Shown here piece after piece: positions 28,527 to 40,318 of a DNA stretch of 64,000 nt. Each line of letters starts with the position of its first letter. Within the stretch, counting starts at the first letter, position 1. Both the position numbers and the translations under genes were made by a program. Source of the DNA: Rhizobiaceae bacterium (lineage in GTDB: Bacteria > Pseudomonadota > Alphaproteobacteria > Rhizobiales > Rhizobiaceae); contig JAEPQK010000002.1 of NCBI GenBank assembly GCA_017640615.1, positions 620,001 through 684,000 of the forward strand, in the 5' to 3' direction. The notes beneath the pieces were generated by a model. The model saw only the letters and a program-made list of their open reading frames with translations, was not told the DNA's origin and did not search any database.

Positions 28527-30130
28527 AATTCGGGCCTTGCCCGGTCTCCGACGCGGAAGGAACGATCCTCGCGCATTCCATCCAGCTAGGCGGCAAGCGC
28601 CTGCGCAAGGCGCATCTGCTGGGTGCGGAAGATATTGCAGCGCTGCAAGCAGCTGGCGTCTCGTCCGTAACCGTGGCGCAAATTGAGGCCAGCGACGTTC
28701 CCGAGGACGAAGCTGCGAGGCGGATCGCCGCCGCGCTTCGCGTTGCAGGCGTGGAGGTGCGTGACGCCTCCACCGGCAGGGTCAATCTTTATGCAGCCGC
28801 TGCCGGCGTTTTTGCCGTCAAGAAAGCGCTGATCGATGCGCTGAACGCTATCGACCCGGCGATTACGGTTGCGACCCTGGCTGATTATTCCGCCGTCGAG
28901 GCCGGGCAGATGGTCGCGACTGTGAAGATCATTCCCTATGCCGTCGATGGCGCACTGGTCAAAGCGGCTGAAACCAAAGCCGGCGAGGGGGCCGCCTTCG
29001 CGGTTCATCCGTTCCGCGCACTCAAGGTCGGGCTGGTGCAGACCGAGTTGGCCGGGACCAAAGCGACCGTATTGCCCAAGACGGCCGAATTGACCGCCGC
29101 CCGGCTGGCGCGATCCGACAGCGAAATCACGGCGGAGCGGCGGACCCCGCATGAGGCCGCAGCCCTTGCCGAAGCGCTCAAACCACTCGCCGCAGAGAAC
29201 GATCTCGTTATCGCCTTTGGCGCGTCCGCCGTCAGCGACGAGGACGACGTCATTCCGGCCGCGATCCGCTTGGCGGGTGGCCGCGTCGAACGCACAGGTA
29301 TGCCGGTCGATCCCGGAAATCTGCTCGTCATTGGCGAACTCGACGGCAAGCCGATGCTCGGCGCACCGGGCTGCGCCCGCAGCCCCAAGGAAAACGGGTT
29401 CGATTGGGTGCTGGACCGCATTGCGGCTGGGTTGGAGGTCACTTCGGCGGACATTGCCGACATGGGCGTTGGCGGGCTGCTTGCCGAGATTCCCTCCCGG
29501 CCTCAGCCACGCGAAACACGCCGTGCACGCCAACTGGAAATTGGCGGAGTGCTGCTCGCAGCCGGCAGATCGAGCCGAATGGGCGCTCACAACAAGCTGC
29601 TGGCACAGTTTGATGGCGAGGCGCTCGTGCATCGCAGTGCGCGCACGCTGGTCGAGGCCGGGTTGCGCGACGCCGTTGCCGTGCTTGGCCATCAGGCAGA
29701 CGAGGTCGGCGCTGCAATCGCCGGCACCGGTATCCGCACGGTCGAAAACCCGCAATACGCCACGGGCATCGCGAGTTCATTGGCCACCGGCATCCGCACC
29801 CTGAGTGACAGCGTGGACGCCGCGATCATTGTTTTGGCCGACATGCCGTCGGTCACCGCAGCCGACATCGGCAAGCTTGTCGAAGCGTTTCGAGCGCATC
29901 ACGGCGCTGCAATCGTCCGCGCCACCGCGTCGGGCCAGCGCGGCAACCCCGTCATCCTGCCGCGATCGCTGTTTGCCGAGATCGAAGCGCTGCAAGGCGA
30001 TACCGGTGCGCGTCACATCATCGAAAACAGCGATCTCGAGGTGATCGACGTCGAAATCGGCGAGGCTGCGCGCGTCGATGTGGATACACCCGAGGCGCTT
30101 AGGGCCGCTGGCGGTGTGATCGAAGACTAG
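28523..30130 (+). CDS. Molybdopterin-binding/MobA-like NTP transferase fusion (MocA type)
   Basis: The 535-residue protein has two parts. Residues 1-330 resemble a MoeA/MogA-like molybdopterin-binding module, with LVIAFGASAVSDEDDVIPAA and GAPGCARSPKENGFD. Residues about 345-535 are a MobA-like nucleotidyltransferase with the LAAGRSSRMGAHNKLL signature and VLADMPSVT metal site. MocA enzymes attach CMP to molybdenum cofactor for xanthine/CO dehydrogenase-type enzymes. The ATG at 28523 overlaps the previous stop; the track extension is a shadow. Confidence 0.86.
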   Translation: MKFGPCPVSDAEGTILAHSIQLGGKRLRKAHLLGAEDIAALQAAGVSSVTVAQIEASDVPEDEAARRIAAALRVAGVEVRDASTGRVNLYAAAAGVFAVKKALIDALNAIDPAITVATLADYSAVEAGQMVATVKIIPYAVDGALVKAAETKAGEGAAFAVHPFRALKVGLVQTELAGTKATVLPKTAELTAARLARSDSEITAERRTPHEAAALAEALKPLAAENDLVIAFGASAVSDEDDVIPAAIRLAGGRVERTGMPVDPGNLLVIGELDGKPMLGAPGCARSPKENGFDWVLDRIAAGLEVTSADIADMGVGGLLAEIPSRPQPRETRRARQLEIGGVLLAAGRSSRMGAHNKLLAQFDGEALVHRSARTLVEAGLRDAVAVLGHQADEVGAAIAGTGIRTVENPQYATGIASSLATGIRTLSDSVDAAIIVLADMPSVTAADIGKLVEAFRAHHGAAIVRATASGQRGNPVILPRSLFAEIEALQGDTGARHIIENSDLEVIDVEIGEAARVDVDTPEALRAAGGVIED

Positions 30131-30163
30131 CCGCGCGTCTCATGAAATGCTTACCCTAGCGCC

Positions 30164-31030
30164 ATGAATCGCTTGCTCCTCTCCGCGCTTGTCCTGTTCT
30201 TTTCAACTGCACTGGCCGCGGCGCAGCTATTGCCGCCGCACAAGGACAATCTCTTTGCCTATCCCGGCCTGCTTACGGTGGAAGACGATGGCGGTTACCG
30301 CGTCGTCGACTATGACGAAATGCGTGACATTAACGGTCGCGACCAGACTCCGGAGCGGCGGGTGCACAGCAAGTACATCTCGACCGGCGTACGCCGCGAG
30401 CAGCACGATCTGATCGCAGAGACGTCGGCTGGCAAGGTACGCCACATCGCGGTCGGTACCTCGCGTCGTGCGAGCGTCATAGTTGTCTACTTGCACGGGC
30501 AGGGCGGCAGCCGCCGGCAGGGCGCTGATGACTTCACGTTTGGCGGCAACTTCAACCGTATCAAGAACCTGGTGCACAATGCGCGGGGGCTCTACCTTTC
30601 GCCAGATTTCAGCGATTTCGGCGAAAAAGGCGCGGCCGAGATCAAGGCGCTGCTGTCGATTTACATGCGTGCCTCGCCTGCGGCTGAGGTGGTGTTTGCC
30701 TGCGGTTCGATGGGGGGCGCGCTCTGCTGGCGCTTTGCTCGCGATCCCGATATGGCGCCCAGGCTCGGCGGGCTCATGCTGCTGGGCTCGCTGTGGGACG
30801 GCGACTTTACCGGCAGTGCCGCGTTCCGCCGCTCCGTGCCGGTGTTTCTCGGTCATGGCAGCCGCGACAGCGTATTTCCCATCGAGAAAATGGAAGCGTT
30901 TTATCGCTCCGTGCGGAAGGCGCAGCCCGGCTATCCGATCCGCATGGTGCGCTTCGAAACCGGCAGCCATGGCACGCCGATCCGCATGACCGACTGGCGC
31001 GAGACGATCAACTGGATGCTCGCGCAATAG
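30164..31030 (+). CDS. Secreted alpha/beta hydrolase
   Basis: The 288-residue protein has a signal peptide ending near ALAAAQ and an alpha/beta hydrolase domain with VVYLHGQGGS (oxyanion loop), a nucleophile region ACGSMGG (Ser182, with Cys where the first Gly of the elbow is usual), GHGSRDSVFP (acid) and GSHGTP (His). It should act in the periplasm as an esterase or related enzyme on an unknown substrate. It lies 33 bp after the MocA-like gene and may share its transcript. Confidence 0.75.
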   Translation: MNRLLLSALVLFFSTALAAAQLLPPHKDNLFAYPGLLTVEDDGGYRVVDYDEMRDINGRDQTPERRVHSKYISTGVRREQHDLIAETSAGKVRHIAVGTSRRASVIVVYLHGQGGSRRQGADDFTFGGNFNRIKNLVHNARGLYLSPDFSDFGEKGAAEIKALLSIYMRASPAAEVVFACGSMGGALCWRFARDPDMAPRLGGLMLLGSLWDGDFTGSAAFRRSVPVFLGHGSRDSVFPIEKMEAFYRSVRKAQPGYPIRMVRFETGSHGTPIRMTDWRETINWMLAQ

Positions 31031-31042
31031 CTGGAGGCTTGA

Positions 31043-31456
31043 ATGTTCGTTGACCCGACACGCGAGATGTTCGGCAAGTTCCGGCGGCTCGCAGAGGAAG
31101 GCCCGATCCACATGCTCAATCTCGTGCGGTTGCGCGACAAGGCGGAATATGCGGATGGAACGAAAGCAACCGGCGCGGAAGCCTATGCGGCCTACGGGCG
31201 CGAGAGTGGGCCGATTTTTCGCCGTGTCGGTGGACGCATCGCCTGGTCGGGCGATTTCAGGCTGATGCTGATTGGGCCAGAGGAAGAGCACTGGGATATC
31301 TGCTTCATCGCCGAATATCCGAGTGGCGCGGCCTTCGTGGAAATGGTGAAAGACCGCGATTACCAGAAGGCAGTGCGCCACCGGCAGGCGGCGGTTCTGG
31401 ATTCAAGGCTCATCCGCATGGCGCCACGCAATTCAGGCGCCGGCTTCGGAGAATAG
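31043..31456 (+). CDS. DUF1330 family protein
   Basis: The 137-residue protein has the dimeric alpha/beta-barrel pattern of DUF1330: PIHMLNLVRLRDKAEYADG at the N-terminal strand and FIAEYPSGAAFVEMVKDRDYQKAV near the C-terminus. The biochemical function is unknown. It follows the secreted hydrolase by 12 bp and ends 3 bp from the convergent DUF1176 gene. Confidence 0.82.
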   Translation: MFVDPTREMFGKFRRLAEEGPIHMLNLVRLRDKAEYADGTKATGAEAYAAYGRESGPIFRRVGGRIAWSGDFRLMLIGPEEEHWDICFIAEYPSGAAFVEMVKDRDYQKAVRHRQAAVLDSRLIRMAPRNSGAGFGE

Positions 31457-31459
31457 GCG

Positions 31460-32494
31460 TTAGGGGCCGGACGCGTAGTCCACCACCGTGCGCAGGTTGA
31501 TTTCGCCGTCATAGGACGCATCGACATCGAAACGGACCAGCGAGAATTCGCCGCCGCGAAACAGCCACTCGCCGCGCGAGGAGGCATCACCCACACCGCG
31601 CCATTTCGACCATGAGTGCAGTGTCTTGGTGGCCGGGTCGAAGTCAGAATTGACCAACTCGCCGACCGACTTGAAGCCGATCACATAGATCGCATCGACC
31701 GGTTTTTCGAAATCGTCATCCTGGTAACGCACGTCCAGATGCGGCGTGGCGAAGGAGAGCAGGCGGAGCTCGTTGTAGCCGTCGCCGTAAAGGTAGACTT
31801 CCGATTCGTTGTAGGCGCCGCTGTTGCAGGGAAAGCGGAAGAGCCACGCCTTGTGCTCGGGATCGCTTGCGGTCTCGTAGGCGTAACGGAAGGCAAGTTC
31901 GTGGACGTCCGGTTCGCGCTCTTCGCGTGTGAGGTCGGCCATGCGCTGACAGGTCTCGGCAAATGCATCTTCGTAGAAAGCGACCGCGCGGTCGCGCAAC
32001 AATTCGGGCTGCGTGAGCACGGGCCCGCCATCGCAATTCGCGGGAACGGATTCCTCGAGGCTCGCGGTGGATGCGGAGAAACGCCCGCTGGTGATGCTGA
32101 GCGGTGTGAATGCGTCTGTCGCGATGTCCGGATTGGCCATTCTCAGGCTGTAGCAGCCGGAAAAGACGCGAACATTGCCGTCGCTCCCCTGCGCCTCGAT
32201 GGCGAGCGGAAGCTGATAGAGGATGCTGCCGGCAGCGCCTTCCTCGGCAACGCGTCCGGTGCGGACTATTACGCTTTCCGTGTCCGAAAAGCCGGCGGCA
32301 TAGTCTTCCAGAGAGGATGCCGGTGGCTCAGAGAAATAGCTCCAGGCGCGGGCATATTCCTTGCGGTTCACCGCGTTGTAGAGCGACTTGACCAGCGCCG
32401 CCGCGTCCGATCGGTCGTCGAGATAGACTTCGTCGGCCAACGCGCCGCTGCACGCCGTAGCCAGACCGCATGTGAGTACGAGAGCAAGCCGCAT
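31460..32494 (-). CDS. DUF1176 domain secreted protein
   Basis: The 344-residue protein has a signal peptide (MRLALVLTCGLATACSGALA), which could be processed as a lipoprotein at the Cys of ATAC or cleaved after ALA. The mature part resembles DUF1176 proteins, with ARAWSYFSEPPASSLEDYAAGF and several cysteines likely to form disulfides. Function is unknown. GGAGGAG precedes the ATG at 32494; the 25-residue track extension is unsupported. Confidence 0.75.
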   Translation of the reverse strand: MRLALVLTCGLATACSGALADEVYLDDRSDAAALVKSLYNAVNRKEYARAWSYFSEPPASSLEDYAAGFSDTESVIVRTGRVAEEGAAGSILYQLPLAIEAQGSDGNVRVFSGCYSLRMANPDIATDAFTPLSITSGRFSASTASLEESVPANCDGGPVLTQPELLRDRAVAFYEDAFAETCQRMADLTREEREPDVHELAFRYAYETASDPEHKAWLFRFPCNSGAYNESEVYLYGDGYNELRLLSFATPHLDVRYQDDDFEKPVDAIYVIGFKSVGELVNSDFDPATKTLHSWSKWRGVGDASSRGEWLFRGGEFSLVRFDVDASYDGEINLRTVVDYASGP

Positions 32495-32680
32495 GATTCT
32501 CCTCCGCCGCACCGAACACATCTTGCCCGAAAATGCGGCCACACTGCGCCCGCGGCAGGTCTGGCGCAAGAGCCGCTACGCCGATCATTAAAATGCCGAA
32601 TATCGGAGGGTAATTTCCTTAAGCCGAGTGGATTACGCTTAGGCCAGAGTAGGTGGACCGACCGAAAGGCGGGATTGGGA

Positions 32681-33163
32681 ATGAGTAAGGAACGCGATTT
32701 TGCATCGGTACTCGACCAGGTGATGGCCGACGCCGGTGACGCGCGGGACGACGCGCCCCGATCAACCACCCGGCTCGACCCCCTGTCGGTTGCCGAAGAG
32801 CTGTGTTCGGGAAAGATTGTCTTTTCTTCCGAGGAACTGGCGGCGAGGTACGCAGACGACATGGAAAATTCCGACGAAACCGAGGCCGAAAGCGCGAGGC
32901 CGAAGGTGCAGGCGCCGCCTCTGGTGCCCGGAGCGGACGCGCTGAACACAGATCGTGAATCGATTGCGCGCGAACTCGGTCTTGATGGCCGTTTCATCCC
33001 GCGTGACCTCGATGGTATTCGCCGCCGGTTTGCGGCGCGCAATCATCCCGATCTCGTAGCGCCGCATCTGCGTAGCGACGCCATGGTGCGTATGCAGACC
33101 GCAAACATGCTGATCGATGAGGCGAAAAAGAAGCGCAAAGGCGGTTTTTTCGCAAGGACCTAG
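32681..33163 (+). CDS. Cytoplasmic protein with a degenerate J-domain-like C-terminus
   Basis: The 160-residue protein has a charged, probably disordered N-terminal half and a C-terminal segment LDGIRRRFAARNHPDLVAPHL followed by a helix (SDAMVRMQTANMLIDEAKKKR). The HPD at residues 122-124 between two helices is the core of a DnaJ J-domain, though helix I and the glycine-rich region are not obvious. It may recruit DnaK, but this is inference. The ATG at 32681 replaces a track start far upstream in antisense sequence. Its stop interlocks with MATE over CTAG. Confidence 0.7.
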   Translation: MSKERDFASVLDQVMADAGDARDDAPRSTTRLDPLSVAEELCSGKIVFSSEELAARYADDMENSDETEAESARPKVQAPPLVPGADALNTDRESIARELGLDGRFIPRDLDGIRRRFAARNHPDLVAPHLRSDAMVRMQTANMLIDEAKKKRKGGFFART

Positions 33164-34548
33164 TTAGACAGCAGCTTGCCTCGGCGGGTCCAGCGTATGA
33201 CGAGCATGAACGCCACGCTGGCCAGCCCGAAGAACAGTCCAAGCCATACGCCAACCCCATCCAGCCCGAAGTGGAAGGCGAGTACGTAGCTGAGCGGCAG
33301 GCCGATGCCCCAATAGCCGATCGCAGCAAGCACCATGGGAATGGCCGTGTCATGCAGCCCGCGCAGCATGCCGGACGCCACCGCCTGCGCCCCATCCACG
33401 ATCTGAAACAGGGCCGCCAGCGACAGATAGACGACCGCGGTTGTGACCACCGCTGTGTTCATCGGATCGTCAATGTCGATGAACGCGGAGATCGGCAGCC
33501 TCGGCATTGTAACCATCACGACCGCCATCAGCGCCATGAAACTGACGCCGATCACGAATGCGGCCCAGCCCGCACGCGCTACCGCCTCGTTGTCGCGCGC
33601 GCCAAATGCGCGACCGACCCGTACCGTGACTGCCTGCCCAATGCCCATCGGCACCATGAAGCTCACAGATGCGATCTGGATGGCGATGGCATGCGCCGCG
33701 AGCGCCACCGAACCGATGAGCCCCATCAGCAGCGTAGCGGCGTTGAAGATGGACACTTCGAAGACGAGAATGCCCGAGATCGGCGCGCCCAGCTTGAAAA
33801 GCTGGAAGAAGCGTGGCCAGTCGGCGCGCCAGAAACGCCCGAAAATGCGATATCGGCGAAATTGCCGCTCGAATATCACCACCACCGAGAGCCCCGCGAA
33901 CATGAGCGTGCTCGACAGCGTTGTGGCCAGTCCGGCGCCCACCAGCTCCAGCTTTGGAAAGCCGAGATTGCCGAACATCAGGCAATAATTGGCGAATGCG
34001 TTGAAGACCACCGCAACGCACACGATGGTCAGCGCCCAGCCGGGGCGTTCCAGCGCGGAGATGAAATTGCGCAGGATGACATAGCCGTAAAAGGGCAGGG
34101 TGGCCCACATCATGGTGCGCATATATTCGCCCGCGAGCGCGGACAGCCGGGGTTCCTGACCGAGCAGGACGAGCACCTCGCCGCCATGCCAGAAGAAGAG
34201 CCAGAGCGGCAGCGACAGAAAGCCTGCCAACCACAGTCCTTGCCGCACTGTGCGCCTGACGTCTCGAACGGAAAAACGGTTGCGGCCGAGCTCAGATGCG
34301 ATCATCGGCGACGTTGCGAGCATGAAGCCGAGACCGCCCATCATAGGACTGAAATAGAGGTTGCCGCCAAGCGCGCCTGCTGCCAGCGCGTCGGGGCCAA
34401 GCCTTCCCATCATCACCACGTCGGTCGTGGTCATGCCCATCTGGGCGAGGTTCGTCAGGATCATCGGCCAGGCGAGTTGCACCGTGGCCCGGATTTCCGC
34501 GAGCCAGGCGCTGCTTTGTCTTGCAGCATTCGAGGCCGCGGTCGTCAT
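33160..34548 (-). CDS. MATE family efflux transporter
   Basis: The 462-residue protein has twelve membrane spans in two related halves with MATE motifs such as AWPMILTNLAQMGMTTTDVVMMGRLG in helix 1 and PMGIGQAVTVRVGRAFG in the second half. MATE/NorM pumps export cationic drugs and metabolites using Na+ or H+ gradients. GGAGACC precedes the ATG at 34548; the 38 upstream residues in the track are not membrane-like. Confidence 0.9.
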   Translation of the reverse strand: MTTAASNAARQSSAWLAEIRATVQLAWPMILTNLAQMGMTTTDVVMMGRLGPDALAAGALGGNLYFSPMMGGLGFMLATSPMIASELGRNRFSVRDVRRTVRQGLWLAGFLSLPLWLFFWHGGEVLVLLGQEPRLSALAGEYMRTMMWATLPFYGYVILRNFISALERPGWALTIVCVAVVFNAFANYCLMFGNLGFPKLELVGAGLATTLSSTLMFAGLSVVVIFERQFRRYRIFGRFWRADWPRFFQLFKLGAPISGILVFEVSIFNAATLLMGLIGSVALAAHAIAIQIASVSFMVPMGIGQAVTVRVGRAFGARDNEAVARAGWAAFVIGVSFMALMAVVMVTMPRLPISAFIDIDDPMNTAVVTTAVVYLSLAALFQIVDGAQAVASGMLRGLHDTAIPMVLAAIGYWGIGLPLSYVLAFHFGLDGVGVWLGLFFGLASVAFMLVIRWTRRGKLLSN

Positions 34549-34688
34549 TGTAGGTCTCCGGTCAGAATCGGCTTCTATCTCCATCGACCGGCAATTCAAG
34601 CGCGATGATTTGGTCCAGCCAAATGGCACGCTGGAAAATATCCGGGACAACGACATTTTCACTGGCGGAATCAGTTCGCCGCCGGTAA

Positions 34689-36949
<2,261 letters not shown>

Positions 36950-37025
36950 CGGTCTGCGTTTCCGCTCCGCATGTACCGTCTATCTGTCGTGTTTCGCCCG
37001 AGCGTCAACGGCCCGGGCGGATGCC

Positions 37026-38372
37026 TCACTGTTCGGCGCTTGCCAGATATTTCTCAAGCCAGTGAATGTCGTAGTCGCCATTGGCGATGTCGCGGCTGTT
37101 CACCAGATCCTGGAACAGTGGCAATGTCGTCTTGATTCCGTCGACCACGAACTCGCCGAGCGCACGCCTGAGCCGCATCATGCATTCGACGCGGTTCGAG
37201 CCATGCACGATCAGCTTGCCGATCAGGCTGTCGTAGTAGGGTGGGATCTTGTAGCCGGAAAAAACGGCGGAATCGACGCGCACGCCAAGCCCGCCCGGCG
37301 TATGGAAATGCGACACCGTGCCTGGCGAAGGCGCAAAGGTCTTCGGGTCTTCGGCATTGATGCGGCACTCGATGGCATGGCCGTTGAACTGGACGTCTTT
37401 CTGCTCGACCGACAGGCCGGCGCCCGACGCCACCCTGATCTGCTCATGCACCAGATCGATGCCGGTGATTGCCTCCGTCACCGGGTGTTCCACCTGCAGG
37501 CGCGTGTTCATTTCGATGAAATAGAACTCGCCGTTTTCGTACAGGAATTCGATCGTGCCGGCGCCGGCATATTTCAGGTCCGACATCGCGTTGGCGACTG
37601 TCATGCCGATGCGAGAACGGTCGGCGGCGTTCAACGCCGGCGAATTCGCTTCTTCCCAGACCTTCTGGTGGCGGCGCTGCAACGAGCAGTCGCGCTCGCC
37701 CAGATGGATGGCCCGGCCATCGCCGTCGCCCACCACCTGCACTTCGATATGTCGCGGCTTTTCCAGATATTTCTCGATATAGACGGCGTCGTCGCCGAAG
37801 GCGGCTCCGGCTTCGGAGCGCGCGGTGGCCAGTGCAACGTCGATATCGTCTTCGTTGCGCGCGACCTTCATGCCGCGTCCGCCGCCGCCCGCCGACGCCT
37901 TGATGATGACGGGATAGCCGATTTCGGCTGCGATGCGCTTCGCCTCGGCGTCCTCGGTCACTGCACCGTCGGAGCCGGGAACGACCGGAATGGCCAGCCG
38001 CTTGGCAGTGCGCTTGGCCTCGATCTTGTCACCCATGACGCGGATATGATCCGCGCGGGGGCCAATGAAGGTGATGTTGTGCGCGTCCAGAATGTCGGCA
38101 AATTTTGCGTTTTCGGACAGGAAACCGTAGCCCGGATGCACAGCGTCCGCGCCGGTGATCTCGCAGGCAGCGACGATCTGGTGAATGTTCAGGTAGCTCT
38201 CGCGCGAGGGTGGAGGCCCGATGCAAACGCTTTCGTCGGCAAGCCGAACATGCATCGCCTCCGCATCGGCGGTCGAATGCACGGCGACCGTCTGAATGCC
38301 GAGTTCCTTGGCGGCTCGCAGAACGCGCAGCGCGATTTCACCGCGATTGGCGATCAGGATCTTGTGAAACAT
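37026..38372 (-). CDS. accC: Acetyl-CoA carboxylase, biotin carboxylase subunit
   Basis: AccC carboxylates biotin on AccB using ATP and bicarbonate, the first step of fatty-acid synthesis. The 448-residue protein has the N-terminal KILIANRGEIALRVLRA motif, the ATP-grasp loop ASAGGGGRGM and the EMNTRLQVEHPVTE catalytic segment. It follows accB by 9 bp, an arrangement conserved in most bacteria. Confidence 0.97.
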   Translation of the reverse strand: MFHKILIANRGEIALRVLRAAKELGIQTVAVHSTADAEAMHVRLADESVCIGPPPSRESYLNIHQIVAACEITGADAVHPGYGFLSENAKFADILDAHNITFIGPRADHIRVMGDKIEAKRTAKRLAIPVVPGSDGAVTEDAEAKRIAAEIGYPVIIKASAGGGGRGMKVARNEDDIDVALATARSEAGAAFGDDAVYIEKYLEKPRHIEVQVVGDGDGRAIHLGERDCSLQRRHQKVWEEANSPALNAADRSRIGMTVANAMSDLKYAGAGTIEFLYENGEFYFIEMNTRLQVEHPVTEAITGIDLVHEQIRVASGAGLSVEQKDVQFNGHAIECRINAEDPKTFAPSPGTVSHFHTPGGLGVRVDSAVFSGYKIPPYYDSLIGKLIVHGSNRVECMMRLRRALGEFVVDGIKTTLPLFQDLVNSRDIANGDYDIHWLEKYLASAEQ

Positions 38373-38381
38373 CCGGCCTGC

Positions 38382-38852
38382 CTATTCGATCACGACAAGC
38401 GGCTCGCCGAACTCGACTGGCTGCATGTCCTCGAAGAGTATTTCCTTGACCGTTCCGGCGCGCGGCGCGGGAATCTGGTTCATCGTCTTCATCGCTTCGA
38501 TGATGAGCAGCGTTTGCCCCTCGCGCACCGACTGGCCAACCTCGATGAAGGCCTTGGCGCCGGGCGAGGGCGCCATATAGGCGGTGCCCACCATGGGAGA
38601 GGTGACAGCGTTTTTGGAGGAGCTGGCCTTCGCCGCAGGCGCAGCCTCGGGCTTCTTTTCCTCCGCCGCGGGCGGCGCAGCATCGGCCACGGGAGCCGGC
38701 ACCGAATAGGTCTGAACCCCCTTTGCCTGGCGCGACACACGCACCTTCATCTCGCCGATTTCGACCTCGATCTCCGTCAGCTTGGTTTCGTTGAGGATGC
38801 CCGCGAGATCGCGGATCATCTGTTGGTCTATTTCAGACTTCCTGGTCGACAT
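38382..38852 (-). CDS. accB: Acetyl-CoA carboxylase biotin carboxyl carrier protein
   Basis: The 156-residue protein has an N-terminal helical region, an Ala/Pro-rich linker (about residues 52-80) and a C-terminal biotinyl domain with the target lysine in EAMKTMN (Lys122). It carries carboxyl-biotin between AccC and the carboxyltransferase. It is in the order aroQ-accB-accC, 30 bp after aroQ. Confidence 0.97.
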   Translation of the reverse strand: MSTRKSEIDQQMIRDLAGILNETKLTEIEVEIGEMKVRVSRQAKGVQTYSVPAPVADAAPPAAEEKKPEAAPAAKASSSKNAVTSPMVGTAYMAPSPGAKAFIEVGQSVREGQTLLIIEAMKTMNQIPAPRAGTVKEILFEDMQPVEFGEPLVVIE

Positions 38853-38882
38853 TCCACCCCTGCCTTTGCCCGGATTATCAGG

Positions 38883-39320
38883 TTAGACCCGCGCGGCCAG
38901 CGCATGCAGCGCCATTATATAGCCCTGTGGGCCAAACCCGCAGATCATTCCCGTCGCCACCGGAGCTATCGTTGAATGGTGACGAAATGGTTCCCGTGCA
39001 TGAATATTGGAAAGATGCACTTCCGCCACCGGAAGTGGCGCTACAGCGCGTATCGCATCGTGCATCGCAATTGAAGTATGCCCATAGGCACCCGGATTGA
39101 GAATGATGCCGACAGCCTTCGAGCCTGCCTCCTGAATCCAGTCGACAAGCTCGCCTTCATGATTGGACTGCCGGAAATCCACCGCAAGGCCGAGCGGCTT
39201 GGCGGTGTCACGGCAATCCTCGCCGATCTCTTCCAGCGTCTTGCCGCCGTATATGCCGGGCTCGCGCTTGCCCAGCATGTTCAGGTTCGGCCCGTTGAGG
39301 ACGTAGACTGTTTTGGTCAT
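38883..39320 (-). CDS. aroQ: Type II 3-dehydroquinate dehydratase
   Basis: AroQ catalyses the third step of the shikimate pathway. The 145-residue protein has [18 protein letters not shown] with the catalytic Tyr24, [22 protein letters not shown] and [17 protein letters not shown] with the active-site histidine. The track starts one codon early at TTG; the ATG at 39320 has a modest AAAGAG site. Grouping with accBC is common in alphaproteobacteria. Confidence 0.95.
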   Translation of the reverse strand: MTKTVYVLNGPNLNMLGKREPGIYGGKTLEEIGEDCRDTAKPLGLAVDFRQSNHEGELVDWIQEAGSKAVGIILNPGAYGHTSIAMHDAIRAVAPLPVAEVHLSNIHAREPFRHHSTIAPVATGMICGFGPQGYIMALHALAARV

Positions 39321-39455
39321 CAATACTCTTTCGCGCGCAACAACCGGGCGCTTCGGCGCCTTCTATAAAGGGCATAGATTGCCGCGAAAAGTGCGCAAGG
39401 AGCAAGTGTGCCTGTCCACAGATGCGCGCTGCGTCAGGTGGCTAGCCGCTTTCGA

Positions 39456-40268
39456 CTAGCAGGTCGCGGCCTTGGTGCATGCAGCACGCGCGGCCTCGAT
39501 CCGCTCCGCCAGCGTTTCGCTGCCCTGTGCGCCGAAAATCACCTCGTCGCCCACGACATAGGACGGCGTGCCGGTAATCGCGAGTTCGCTTGCGAGCGCA
39601 TAGGTTTCGTTGAAGGCAGCCTCGATGGCGCTGTTTTTCATTTCTTCGCGCAGGGCGGTCTCATCGACGCCGAAGGACAGAGCGAGCGTGACGGCGTTGG
39701 ATTCATTGGCCCGGCCAGGGAAATCGAGCAGCGCCTCATGGAATTCGCCGTATTTCTCGGGTGCGAGCGCTCTGAACGCCATCGAAACCGCGTGCGCCTT
39801 GCGCGAATCGGGCCCGAGGATCGGAAATTCCTTCACCACGAAGCGCAGATCCGGGTCGTCAGCGATGAGCGCCTGCATGTCGTCGAGCGCGCGCCGGCAG
39901 TAACCGCAATTGTAGTCGAAGAACTCAACGATGGTGACCGACCCGTCGGGATTGCCCACCACGCCGTCATAGCTGGCGTTGAAGATCAGGTCCGCGGAGC
40001 TCTCGATCGCCTGCGTCTGCGCAAGCCGCTGCTCGGCATCCTGCTTGGCTTCCAGCGCCACCTGCACTTCTAGCATGATCTCGGGATTGGCGATCAGATA
40101 GTCGCGCACGATCGTTTCGATGCTTTCCCGGTCCATGCCGGCGGCAATCTCGGTGTTCGCGGAAGGCTTGCCGTTCAGCGTCGGCGCCATACCCGAAACA
40201 TAGCCGAACGCCAGCATGGCAAAGGAAAGGCCGATACCGGCGGCTCCGACAGCGATAGCTTTTTTCAT
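39456..40268 (-). CDS. DsbA family thiol oxidoreductase
   Basis: The 270-residue protein has an uncleaved or Sec-type N-terminal hydrophobic segment (residues 4-26), a helical linker and a thioredoxin-fold domain with CGYC (Cys121/124) in VEFFDYNCGYCRRA and the cis-Pro loop ITGTPSYVV. It belongs to the Com1-like DsbA group that catalyses disulfide formation in the periplasm. It lies 50 bp downstream of the M48 peptidase gene, probably in one transcript. Confidence 0.88.
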   Translation of the reverse strand: MKKAIAVGAAGIGLSFAMLAFGYVSGMAPTLNGKPSANTEIAAGMDRESIETIVRDYLIANPEIMLEVQVALEAKQDAEQRLAQTQAIESSADLIFNASYDGVVGNPDGSVTIVEFFDYNCGYCRRALDDMQALIADDPDLRFVVKEFPILGPDSRKAHAVSMAFRALAPEKYGEFHEALLDFPGRANESNAVTLALSFGVDETALREEMKNSAIEAAFNETYALASELAITGTPSYVVGDEVIFGAQGSETLAERIEAARAACTKAATC

Positions 40269-40318
40269 CTCATGGTTCCTGCTGGGTCGTTGAGCCGGTA
40301 TCTCCGGCTTGCGTGGCG

